64,000 bases of DNA from JAMXLO01 sp963819855 (GTDB lineage: Bacteria; Pseudomonadota; Alphaproteobacteria; Acetobacterales; Acetobacteraceae), in contig CAWFYC010000037.1 in assembly GCA_963819855.1 (NCBI GenBank), positions 186,001 through 250,000 of the forward strand. Reading direction: 5' to 3'. The notes beneath the pieces are model-generated. The model searched no databases. It was not told the origin of the DNA and was given only the letters and a program-made list of their open reading frames with translations. Positions 8,846 through 15,600 of the stretch are shown here, in pieces. The stretch's first letter is position 1. Each line of letters opens with the position of its first letter. The position numbers were made by a program, and so were the translations under genes.

Positions 8846-9362
8846 GCGAATGCTTTCATTAAGTTAACATATGGCATTTATCGCGCTCGAGCCTGGATAC
8901 AGCCTGTCGCAGGGCACAATGTGCAGAAAGCGCCCGATTAGGCGGATCGCCCCGTTCAGTCCCCGCCCGCTATCAGCCATTCGCATCAGCTCCGGCATCG
9001 GCGTGAGCGGCTTGCCCGCGGCGCTCTCCTATTGCCAGATGGCGAACGGAGTGGTGGGTGGTAGCGGGTCCACTCCACGCCCTGGGCGAACGCCGCGCCG
9101 GTCGCCATGGCAAGCGCAGCGGCCGCAATGATGCCGAGACGGCCTGCGCCAGCATCAGGTCGGTATGCAAAACCCGGCGATCAGCGGAAACTCGGGCCTA
9201 CGGCGCGACCTGCGTTCGCGCTGGCAGCGGATTGCGCGGACTATCGGATGCCAACGCGACCACATGCGGTGTCGCATAGCGCAAATCACTCGGATTCCGC
9301 CGCCAGGCTACTATCTGGACGCCGTTCCGGCGGGCCGGAGCTGGACCTGGACGAGTCGCATT
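8846..9362. other. Gene-poor stretch with a possible decayed secreted-protein start
   Basis: No complete gene was found here. On the minus strand around 9050-9150 one frame reads RLGIIAAAALAMATGAAFAQ, which looks like a signal peptide with an A-x-A cleavage site, but it has no good start and loses frame soon after. The stretch probably contains a broken gene at the edge of the accessory region that runs to tRNA-Phe. Confidence 0.35.
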
Positions 9363-9374
9363 GCTACATGTAGC
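9363..9374. promoter_or_regulatory. 12-bp palindrome upstream of mazE-like antitoxin
   Basis: GCTACATGTAGC is a perfect 12-bp palindrome 19 bases before the antitoxin ATG. Antitoxin proteins of this type usually repress their own operon through such sites. The operator role is inferred from position and symmetry. Confidence 0.4.
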
Positions 9375-9393
9375 GACTGCGGAGGGCCAGCCG

Positions 9394-9624
9394 ATGCCTA
9401 AGACCACTGCCGAGCGTGTGCGCCAGACGCGTGACAGGCATCGCGACGCGGGCCTGCGCCCCGTACAAATATGGGTGCCGGACACGCGTGCGCCCGGCTT
9501 CACCGAGATGGTGCGCCAGCAGTGCCAGGCGATCGCCGCCGCCGAAGACACGCCAGAGGGCCGTGAGGACGCCGCGTTCTGGGAAGCCGCCACGACCGAC
9601 GTCTGGGACGATGCGGCGCGGTGA
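9394..9624 (+). CDS. MazE-family (DUF3018-like) antitoxin
   Basis: The 76-residue protein (start MPKTTAERVRQTRDRHRDAG) has the arginine-rich N-terminal ribbon-helix-helix-like region and the LRPVQIWVPDTRAPGF segment characteristic of antitoxins paired with MazF. The acidic C-terminus (EDAAFWEAATTDVWDD) would bind the toxin. GGAGG at 9380-9384 fits the ATG at 9394. It overlaps the toxin gene by 14 bp, as expected for a co-translated pair. Confidence 0.8.
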   Translation: MPKTTAERVRQTRDRHRDAGLRPVQIWVPDTRAPGFTEMVRQQCQAIAAAEDTPEGREDAAFWEAATTDVWDDAAR

Positions 9625-9934
9625 TCTCGTGGTGGTCGCCATGCAGGGCGATCACGGCAAGCCCCGGCCAGCGCTCGTGATCCAGTCAGACCTGTTCGAT
9701 CAGCTTGCGACCGTCACGGTACTGCCGCTGATCAGCAGCGGGCTCGTGGCGGCAATCTCACGGGTGGACATCGCGCCGTCCGAAGCGAACGGATTGCGCC
9801 TCGCGTCACAGATCGTCGTGCATCGGCCATCAACCATTCGACGCGACAAGGTCGGCCGCGTGATCGGCCGTGCTGATGATGAGACAATGCTGACCGTCAC
9901 CCGCTCGCTGGCGGTGTTTTTGGGGCTGGCATGA
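9611..9934 (+). CDS. MazF/PemK-type toxin (endoribonuclease)
   Basis: The 107-residue protein starts MRRGDLVVVAMQGDHGKPRPALVIQ, the hallmark RG-D/E-(I/L)-V opening and K-x-R-P-A-L-V-I motif of the MazF/PemK/CcdB fold. MazF toxins cut mRNA at specific short sequences. The region with the conserved serine/threonine strand (LPLISSGL) and the C-terminal helix is present, so the protein looks complete. It shares an ATGA start/stop overlap with the next small gene. Confidence 0.85.
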   Translation: MRRGDLVVVAMQGDHGKPRPALVIQSDLFDQLATVTVLPLISSGLVAAISRVDIAPSEANGLRLASQIVVHRPSTIRRDKVGRVIGRADDETMLTVTRSLAVFLGLA

Positions 9935-10162
9935 GCGACGCCGCGCCGAAGGAGGATCCCACGCTGGCCCGGCTGGCGATCGCGCTCGCCCTGCCGCCCG
10001 TGCTGCGCGCCGACCTGGCGATCGTGCGCCGTGCGATCGAGATCGCGATCGGCCTCGATGGCGAGGCGGCCGGCGCCCGGCGAGGCGCTGCTGCCGCGGT
10101 TGCGGCTGGTCGATCAATCAGGCGACGCGCTCAAGCGGAATGCTGTGTGGCCTCCGTTGTAG
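9931..10162 (+). pseudogene. Short hypothetical gene coupled to mazF, probably frameshifted
   Basis: The ATG at 9931 overlaps the mazF stop as ATGA. About 50 residues look natural (LARLAIALALPPVLRADLAIVRRAIEIAIGL, an amphipathic helical segment). In this frame the rest becomes an arginine/alanine-rich string that runs to 10284. A shift near 10080 instead continues as PGEALLPRLRLVDQSGDAL and stops at TAG 10160-10162, which looks more like protein. The function is unknown. It lies next to an IS630 remnant, so truncation by insertion is plausible. Confidence 0.4.
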
Positions 10163-10280
10163 CTTGGTTCGATAGGCCGGCGCGCTCGCTTGGCGCTCGC
10201 TTGCGCAACTGGCTTCGCGGTTCAGCAAGACAAGCTGCCTGGAGTCCCGGAGTGGATTTATATCACCCGCACTGGCATCG

Positions 10281-10658
10281 TTAAAGCCGCGGCATTGGCA
10301 GTGCCCGGGCGGACTCAAAGATTGACCCATGCCAAGGCCGATACGCGATTGATTCGACGCGCAGGGGATCACCAACGACAAACAGCCAGGCCTCCTTGCA
10401 GGCTGCGACGATGGCCTGGTAGCTGTCCCAGACACACCTGCTGAGCTTGTTGCGGCGCAAATAGTCCCAGATGTTCTCCATCGGATTGAGCTCGGGAGAG
10501 TAGGGCGGCAACGTCAACAGCAAGATGTTGTCCGGGACGCGCAATCGCTTGCCTTGTTGGTGCCAGCCGGCGCCATCGCACACCACGACAGCGTGCGCAC
10601 CAGGCGTCACCTGGGCACTGATCTCCTTGAGGTGCTCGTGCGGCGAGAAGCCGCCCAA
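10281..10658 (-). pseudogene. IS630 family transposase, C-terminal remnant
   Basis: About 125 residues of the DDE catalytic domain remain, including VVVCDGAGWH (second catalytic Asp region), LPPYSPELNPMENIWDYLR (third, with the glutamate), and LSRCVWDSYQAIVAACKEAW. The N-terminal helix-turn-helix domain and the first catalytic residue, roughly two thirds of a normal IS630 transposase, are missing. At its 5' end (about 10655) it joins directly onto an integrase-like scrap, so the element was truncated or fused by recombination. No terminal inverted repeat was recognised. Confidence 0.8.
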
Positions 10659-10729
10659 TCGTCCATCAACGCCTGTCGCTTATCAAGCAGATCGCCGCGT
10701 CGATACGCCGCCTCTACCTTGTCGCCCAT
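10652..10729 (-). pseudogene. Tyrosine recombinase (integrase) C-terminal scrap
   Basis: The minus-strand reading GDKVEAAYRRGDLLDKRQAL followed by MDDWA matches the usual last 25 or so residues of phage-type integrases, just after the catalytic tyrosine (A-Y-R-R-x-D-x-x-x-K-R-x-x-L-M-x-x-W-A). Nothing of the catalytic domain remains. It ends at the junction with the IS630 remnant and lies 38 bp from the 3' end of tRNA-Phe, where integrases of this type often sit after integration. Confidence 0.55.
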
Positions 10730-10766
10730 CGCTGTGGGCGGGGGCCGGGTGGGCGCAGCCAAAATA

Positions 10767-10842
10767 TGGTGCCCAGGGGCGGAATCGAACCACCGACACT
10801 GCGATTTTCAGTCGCATGCTCTACCAACTGAGCTACCTGGGC
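10767..10842 (-). tRNA. tRNA-Phe (GAA)
   Basis: The minus strand gives a complete 76-nt cloverleaf. The acceptor stem GCCCAGG pairs with CCTGGGC, the D arm contains GCTC-AGTTGGTA-GAGC, the anticodon stem TGCGA/TCGCA encloses the loop CTGAAAA (anticodon GAA), and the T arm is GGTGG-TTCGATT-CCACC. CCA is encoded (10767-10769 on the plus strand as TGG). It follows the yacG gene, and its 3' end borders the integrase scrap. Confidence 0.97.
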
Positions 10843-10880
10843 AGCCGGGCCGCAGCCCATAGCCCATGCCATCCGGCCGA

Positions 10881-11066
10881 TCAAGTTGGTTCGGCCGGCG
10901 CGTCGTCCTCCGTATCGTCTGGCGCTGCCGGAATCCGGTACTGACCCGTCAACCAGCGGCCCAGATCGACATCGGCGCACCGCCGGCTGCAGAACGGGCG
11001 CAGCTCGCCCACCGGGGGCTTGCCGCAAATCGGACAGGTCGGTTTCGCTCGCCCGCGCTCAGCCAT
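10881..11066 (-). CDS. yacG: DNA gyrase inhibitor YacG (zinc-binding)
   Basis: The 61-residue protein has the CPICGK...PFCSRRCADVDLGRWL signature with four zinc-ligand cysteines (C11, C14, C26, C30). YacG binds GyrB and blocks gyrase-DNA interaction in E. coli. The acidic C-terminal tail (DDTEDDAPAEP) is typical. It overlaps the end of the RNase E/G gene by 8 bp and is the last gene of the infA-maf-RNase-yacG series. Confidence 0.95.
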   Translation of the reverse strand: MAERGRAKPTCPICGKPPVGELRPFCSRRCADVDLGRWLTGQYRIPAAPDDTEDDAPAEPT

Positions 11067-12150
11067 CGCTCGCCTCGATCGTCCATGCCGTCGCCGGCAG
11101 GCTGGGATCCGCGCGCAGAATCAAGTCACGGCCGGCACGGCGTGCAAGGTCCGGCAGGGCCTCGGCATCGGCGCACAGCGCCGCCACGATCGCGGGCGAC
11201 GTGCGCAGTGCCGGCAAGCGATGCGGCGGCGCGCCGACCTCGGTCGCGATCCGACGCAACGCCGCCAGCCCCGCGGCATGCGGTCCGGCGATCAGTTCGT
11301 GCAGCGGCGGATGCACCCGCGTGCGGACGATTTCGGCCAGCCCTAGCGCCGTGAAGCCGAGCAGCCGCGGGCGCAGCGGATCCTCCGCCAGCGCGGCGTG
11401 CAAGGCAGGTCCCAGCGAGGCCCGCCGGCGCGCCGGCAAGCCGGCAAAATCCACCAGGATCGCGCCCGAAAGGTTGCGCAGCCGAATCTGTTGGGCCAGC
11501 ACCGGCAGTACCGTCAGATTCGCCGCCAGGTGTGCGGCCACCTTGCCCTGCCGCGGCGCCACCGCACCGCCCGCGTCGACGTCGATCGCCACCAGCGCGG
11601 GCGTGGGATGGATATGCAGCCGTACGCCGCCGCGGAGTTCGATATCCGGTTGCGCCAGTGCCTGAACCTGCTCCTCGATTTCGTCATCGAAAGCCCGCGC
11701 CACGATGCTCATGCGGTCACCCAGCACCGGCTTCATCTGCGCGGCCAGCGCGCCGTCGTCTATCAGCACCGGCGCATCCGGATGACGCTGCGCCAGTTCC
11801 AGCAGCGCGCCCGGGCCACGCGCCGGCGGAACCTCGTCCAGCGTCAGACGGGCGGTCAGCCGCGGCCCCTTGCCGCCCTGCGCGGCGCGCGTGATGCGGA
11901 CCGACACATGGTCGCCCTCGCGCAGACCCGCGCCGCCCTCGCTGTCGGGCAGAAATCCCTCGCTGCCGTCCAGTGCCAGGAAACTGCCGGCCATCGCGGC
12001 GACCCGGGCAATCACGCGCCCGCGGTGCAAATCGCCCACCCCGTCCGGCGACCCCGGCCGCCAGATCGCAAAGTCCTGCAACGCATCGTCCCGCACCGCG
12101 GCGACGCGCACCTCGCCCGGGCTGCATGCGGCCAGAACGCGCAGCATCAT
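11059..12150 (-). CDS. Ribonuclease E/G family protein, short form
   Basis: The 363-residue protein has an S1-like N-terminal part (GDLHRGRVIARV...GFLP) and the DNase I-like catalytic part with aspartates in VAIDVDAGG and ILVDFAGLP, corresponding to the two metal-binding aspartates of RNase E/G. It lacks the zinc-link cysteines and the long C-terminal scaffold, so it is shorter than E. coli RNase G (about 490 residues). The start at 12150 (MMLRVL) overlaps the Maf stop as ATGA. Co-occurrence with maf and yacG supports an RNA maturation role. Confidence 0.85.
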   Translation of the reverse strand: MMLRVLAACSPGEVRVAAVRDDALQDFAIWRPGSPDGVGDLHRGRVIARVAAMAGSFLALDGSEGFLPDSEGGAGLREGDHVSVRITRAAQGGKGPRLTARLTLDEVPPARGPGALLELAQRHPDAPVLIDDGALAAQMKPVLGDRMSIVARAFDDEIEEQVQALAQPDIELRGGVRLHIHPTPALVAIDVDAGGAVAPRQGKVAAHLAANLTVLPVLAQQIRLRNLSGAILVDFAGLPARRRASLGPALHAALAEDPLRPRLLGFTALGLAEIVRTRVHPPLHELIAGPHAAGLAALRRIATEVGAPPHRLPALRTSPAIVAALCADAEALPDLARRAGRDLILRADPSLPATAWTIEASDG

Positions 12151-12722
12151 ACCAACGGCCAGCCGAGCCCGCGCAGCAGTTGCGCCGTCTCGAACAGCGG
12201 CAGGCCGACAACGTTGGAATAGCTGCCGGACAGGAAGCGGTTGAACGCTGCCGCCCGGCCCTGGATCGCGTACCCGCCGGCCTTGCCGCGCCATTCATCG
12301 CCGGTGAGGTAGCCGGCGATCTGGCGCTCGCTCAGCCGCGAGAACCCGACCACGCTCTGCACCAGCCGCTCGCCGCGGCGGCCGTCGGGCGCGTTCAGCA
12401 CGACGGCGGTCGTCACCCGATGGCGGCGCCCGGACAGCAGCGTCAGGCAGCGACGCGCATCTGCCTCGCTCTCAGTTTTGGGCAGGATTCGCCTGCCCGC
12501 CGAGACCACGGTGTCGGCGGCCAATACGTAGCACGCGGGCACAGCGACCGCCGCCGCCTTAGCCCGCGCCAGGCGCAGCGCGTGCTGCCGCGGCAGTTCG
12601 TCGCGCAACGGGGTTTCATCGATGTCGGGAGCGATCACGCGATCCGGCACGATGCCGATCTGCGCCAGGAGCACCAGCCGCCGTGGGCTGGCGGAGGCCA
12701 GAACCAGCGTCGGCGCGGTCAC
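12147..12722 (-). CDS. maf: Maf-like nucleoside triphosphate pyrophosphatase
   Basis: The 191-residue protein has the family motifs LVLASASPRR near the N-terminus, the D-E-T-P-L segment, VLAADTVVSAGRRILPKTES, and the C-terminal FLSGSYSNVVGLPL. Maf proteins hydrolyse non-canonical or modified NTPs such as m5UTP. The start is a GTG at 12722 overlapping the infA stop (GTGA), and its stop overlaps the RNase gene start (ATGA). This suggests tight translational coupling through the cluster. Confidence 0.93.
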   Translation of the reverse strand: MTAPTLVLASASPRRLVLLAQIGIVPDRVIAPDIDETPLRDELPRQHALRLARAKAAAVAVPACYVLAADTVVSAGRRILPKTESEADARRCLTLLSGRRHRVTTAVVLNAPDGRRGERLVQSVVGFSRLSERQIAGYLTGDEWRGKAGGYAIQGRAAAFNRFLSGSYSNVVGLPLFETAQLLRGLGWPLV

Positions 12723-12937
12723 TTGAAGCGGAAGGTGATCCGGCCCTTGCTCAAATCGTACGGCGTCATCTCGACGTTCACCCGATCGCCGGCCAGCACT
12801 CGGATGCGGTTCTTCCGCATCTTGCCGGAGGTGTGCGCGAGAATGCTGTGCTCGTTGTCGAGCTTGACGCGGAACATGGCGTTGGGCAGCAGCTCCATCA
12901 CCGTCCCGCTGAATTCGATCATGTCCTCTTTCGACAT
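12719..12937 (-). CDS. infA: Translation initiation factor IF-1
   Basis: The 72-residue protein is a full-length IF-1: an S1/OB fold with MSKEDMIEFSGTV, MFRVKLDNEH, GKMRKNRIRVLAGDRV and PYDLSKGRITFR. IF-1 binds the ribosomal A site during initiation. It is the first of the infA-maf-RNase-yacG run, 58 bp downstream of the hisD stop. Confidence 0.98.
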   Translation of the reverse strand: MSKEDMIEFSGTVMELLPNAMFRVKLDNEHSILAHTSGKMRKNRIRVLAGDRVNVEMTPYDLSKGRITFRFK

Positions 12938-12995
12938 CCGGCCTCATGCAAAATGTTGATTTCGCGCCGGAACATGAGCGTGGGACCGGGCAAGG

Positions 12996-14291
12996 TCAAG
13001 CGCGCCCCTGCAATCGCAGCGCGATGCTGCGGGCGTGCGCGTGCAGTCCCTCAGCTTCGGCCAGCGCGACCGCCGCCGGGCCGACGCGGGCGAGCGAGGC
13101 GGCGTCCGCCGCGACCCAGGTGGTGCGCTTAAGGAAGTCGAACACCGCAAGCCCCGAGGCAAAGCGTGCGGTCCGGCCAGTCGGCAGCACATGATTCGGG
13201 CCCGCGACGTAGTCACCGACCGCCTCCGGGCAGAAGGCACCCAGAAACACCGCGCCGGCATGGCGGATGCGGGCAAACACGGATGCATGATCGCGCAGCA
13301 TCAACTGGAGATGCTCGGGCGCCAGACGATTGACCAGGCCAATCGCCTCGTCCCAGTTGCGCACGACGATGACGGCGCCATACGCCTGCCAGCTCTCCCC
13401 GGCGATGGCGGCCCGCGGCAAGGTCGCGAGCTCCAGCGCGACCGCCGCGGCAACCTGGCCGGCGAACATGGCATCGTCGGTGATCAGGATCGCCTGCGCC
13501 GCCTCGTCGTGTTCCGCCTGGGCCAGCAGATCGACCGCGACCCGGCGCGGATCGTTCGCCGCATCGGCGAGCACCACGACTTCCGACGGGCCGGCGATCG
13601 CGTCGATGCCCACACGGCCGAACACCTGCCGCTTGGCCTCGGCGACGTAGGCGTTGCCCGGACCGACGATCCGGTCGACCGGCGCGATGCTGGCGGTGCC
13701 ATACGCCAGCGCCGCGATCGCCTGCGCGCCGCCCACCCGGTAGATCTCCGCGACGCCGGCGCGGCGTGCGGCGGCGAGCACCAGCGGGTTCAGCACGCCG
13801 TCCGGGGTCGGCACGCACATCGCGATGCGTCCCACACCGGCAACACGGGCCGGCAGTGCATTCATCAGCACCGAGGAAGGGTACGCAGCCTTGCCGCCCG
13901 GCACGTAGAGCCCGACCGAATCCAGCGGCGTCCAGCGCATGCCGAGGGTGAGGCCCGCTGCGTCCGTCGTCTCCAGATCGGCCGGCACCTGGAGCCGATG
14001 AAACGCCTCGATGCGGGCAGCGGCGAGGTCCAGCGCGGCCATCAGCTCGGGGGCAATGCCGGAGACGGCGGCATCGATCTCGTCGGCGCCGATCCGCAGT
14101 CGATCGGCGATCAGCGTCAGGCGATCGAACCGCTCCGTGTAGCGCAGCAGTGCGGCATCTCCGCCGGCGCGCACGTCCGCGATGATGGCCGCGACCACGT
14201 GACCGACATTTTCCGTGGTCTCGCGCGCCTGGTCGAGCAGAGCAGTGAACGCCGCCTCGAAGCCTGGTTCGGTCGTGGCAAGCCGGATCAT
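12996..14291 (-). CDS. hisD: Histidinol dehydrogenase
   Basis: The 431-residue protein catalyses the last two oxidations of histidine synthesis (histidinol to histidine, NAD- and zinc-dependent). Typical segments are YVPGGKAAYPSSVLMNALPA, VGGAQAIAALAYGT, IVGPGNAYVAEAKR, GPSEVVVLAD, QAEHDEAAQ and GPNHVLPTGRTARFASGL with the zinc ligands. The ATG at 14291 overlaps the hisG stop (ATGA), so the pair is co-translated. The frame stays open well upstream, but the conserved N-terminus begins here. Confidence 0.97.
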   Translation of the reverse strand: MIRLATTEPGFEAAFTALLDQARETTENVGHVVAAIIADVRAGGDAALLRYTERFDRLTLIADRLRIGADEIDAAVSGIAPELMAALDLAAARIEAFHRLQVPADLETTDAAGLTLGMRWTPLDSVGLYVPGGKAAYPSSVLMNALPARVAGVGRIAMCVPTPDGVLNPLVLAAARRAGVAEIYRVGGAQAIAALAYGTASIAPVDRIVGPGNAYVAEAKRQVFGRVGIDAIAGPSEVVVLADAANDPRRVAVDLLAQAEHDEAAQAILITDDAMFAGQVAAAVALELATLPRAAIAGESWQAYGAVIVVRNWDEAIGLVNRLAPEHLQLMLRDHASVFARIRHAGAVFLGAFCPEAVGDYVAGPNHVLPTGRTARFASGLAVFDFLKRTTWVAADAASLARVGPAAVALAEAEGLHAHARSIALRLQGRA

Positions 14292-14980
14292 TGCCCCAGC
14301 GCGACGCGGAAGCGGGTGATCCAGGCGCCGATCGTGTCCGGCTGCGTCTTCAGCGCGGTGCGGTTCACGATCAGCCGCGAGGTGATCGGCGCAATCACTT
14401 CGGTCTCCACCAGTCCGTTGGCGCGTAGTGTCGAACCGGTCTGCACCAGGTCGACGATCAGCCGCGACAGGCCGAGGCTGGGCGCCAGTTCCATCGCGCC
14501 GTTGAGATGCACCACATCGGCATGCACACCACGCGAGGCAAAGTGGCGGCGGGCGATGTTGGGATACTTGGTCGCCACCTGCACCCGCGACCAGCGCGAG
14601 GGATCGTCGGCGCCGGCGGTCCCGGCCGGTTCGGCAACCGAAACGCGGCAGACGCCGATGCCGAGATCGAGCGGCGCGTAGATCTCCGGGTAGTCGAACT
14701 CCATCAGCACATCGGCGCCGCAGATGCCAAGCTGCGCCGCACCGAATGCGACGAAGGTGGCGACGTCGAACGGCCGGACCCGCACCACGTCGAGCGCCGG
14801 ATCGTCGGTCGGGAAGCGCAGCCGGCGGCTCTCTTCGTCCGTGTAGTCGGATGCCGGTGTGACGCCGGCTCGCGCCAGGAGCTGGCCGCATTCCGCCAGG
14901 ATCCGACCCTTCGGCAGCGCCAGGATCAGTGGCGCCGTGACCTCCGGTTCCAGGGCGGTGGCGGGGTAGGGGGCGGTCAT
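14288..14980 (-). CDS. hisG: ATP phosphoribosyltransferase, short form
   Basis: The 230-residue protein catalyses the first step of histidine synthesis (ATP plus PRPP). Motifs include LPKGRILAECG, GICGADVLME, and the PRPP loop IVDLVQTGSTLRANGL. It lacks the C-terminal ACT regulatory domain, so it is the HisG-S type. That type normally needs the HisZ subunit, which is not seen in this window. An extra 17 residues precede the conserved start. It is transcribed with hisD. Confidence 0.95.
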   Translation of the reverse strand: MTAPYPATALEPEVTAPLILALPKGRILAECGQLLARAGVTPASDYTDEESRRLRFPTDDPALDVVRVRPFDVATFVAFGAAQLGICGADVLMEFDYPEIYAPLDLGIGVCRVSVAEPAGTAGADDPSRWSRVQVATKYPNIARRHFASRGVHADVVHLNGAMELAPSLGLSRLIVDLVQTGSTLRANGLVETEVIAPITSRLIVNRTALKTQPDTIGAWITRFRVALGQ

Positions 14981-15036
14981 CGGAATTCCAGCCGGCGAGG
15001 GTAGCGGCGTCTACACCACGGTGCGGCACAAATGAA

Positions 15037-15062
15037 GAGGGCCGGTTGCTACCCGGCCCTCG
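15037..15062. terminator. GC-rich hairpin between the lipoprotein gene and hisG
   Basis: GAGGGCCGG, a short loop and CCCGGCCCTC form a stem of about 9-10 bp. Reading on the minus strand it follows the small lipoprotein gene by about 30 bp and is followed by TTCATTT. It may end that transcript before hisG. The T-run is short, so termination strength is uncertain. Confidence 0.5.
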
Positions 15063-15090
15063 GTCAGTCAGCCCAACGTGCCGGCCCCGA

Positions 15091-15267
15091 TCAGGGCGTG
15101 CGCACGATGGTCGTGCTGGTGGGCGCCACCGGAGCGACGTAGGTCGCGGTCGGCGCCGGCGCCGGTGTCACGACGGTGGCGGTCGGTGTCGGGTTCGGGT
15201 GCTCGTGCACATCGACACAGCCGGCGAGACCCAGGACAACCAGCGGCAGCAAAAAGGTAATGCGCAT
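15091..15267 (-). CDS. Small lipoprotein, 58 residues
   Basis: The minus strand encodes MRITFLLPLVVLGLAGC, a short signal peptide with a perfect lipobox (LAGC, Cys17). The mature part is a Pro/Thr/Ala/Val-rich tail ending TIVRTP. AAGGAT lies 8 bases before the ATG. It is probably an outer or inner membrane lipoprotein, and no conserved domain is expected in so short a tail. A hairpin follows at 15037-15062. Function unknown. Confidence 0.65.
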   Translation of the reverse strand: MRITFLLPLVVLGLAGCVDVHEHPNPTPTATVVTPAPAPTATYVAPVAPTSTTIVRTP

Positions 15268-15600
15268 CGGACGTATCCTTCAGTTGCGGGAAAACAGGAC
15301 AGGGCGGAATTCGTCGCGTTTGGTGGCCGGTCCGTGCCGCTTTTGTGGCAGGTTGTTGGCCAGCGCTCACATCTGGGTGCGACGCTCCCACGAAGCATAA
15401 GCCCGCTGCCGGCGCTTGGATTTGACCGTGCCTGGCACAATCTGTGGAACGTGGGGGGAACGGCATTGTGGCGCTTGGGCCCCGCCGGCCGAAGCGCTAG
15501 AGTTCTTACCTTGGAAGCTGATTCGGTTGCCTGTGCGGCACACTGTGGCGTTGCCGCAACAGGCACGTATGTTGTGGCCCGATTGGAAGGCTCCTCCCAC
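15268..15600. other. 333-bp leader between lipoprotein and nrdA
   Basis: I see no gene here. An inverted repeat TGCGGCA (15534-15540) / TGCCGCA (15552-15558) with an 11-bp spacer lies 43 bp before the nrdA start and could be an operator. I found no recognisable NrdR box or cobalamin riboswitch. The length suggests that the nrdA promoter and leader lie here. Confidence 0.4.

Noticed and set aside
15268..15600. Possible NrdR box or cobalamin riboswitch before nrdA
   Set aside because: I looked for the A/T-rich NrdR palindrome and for B12-box-like text and found neither. Only a GC-rich 7-bp inverted repeat is visible, and the enzyme is class I, not B12-dependent.
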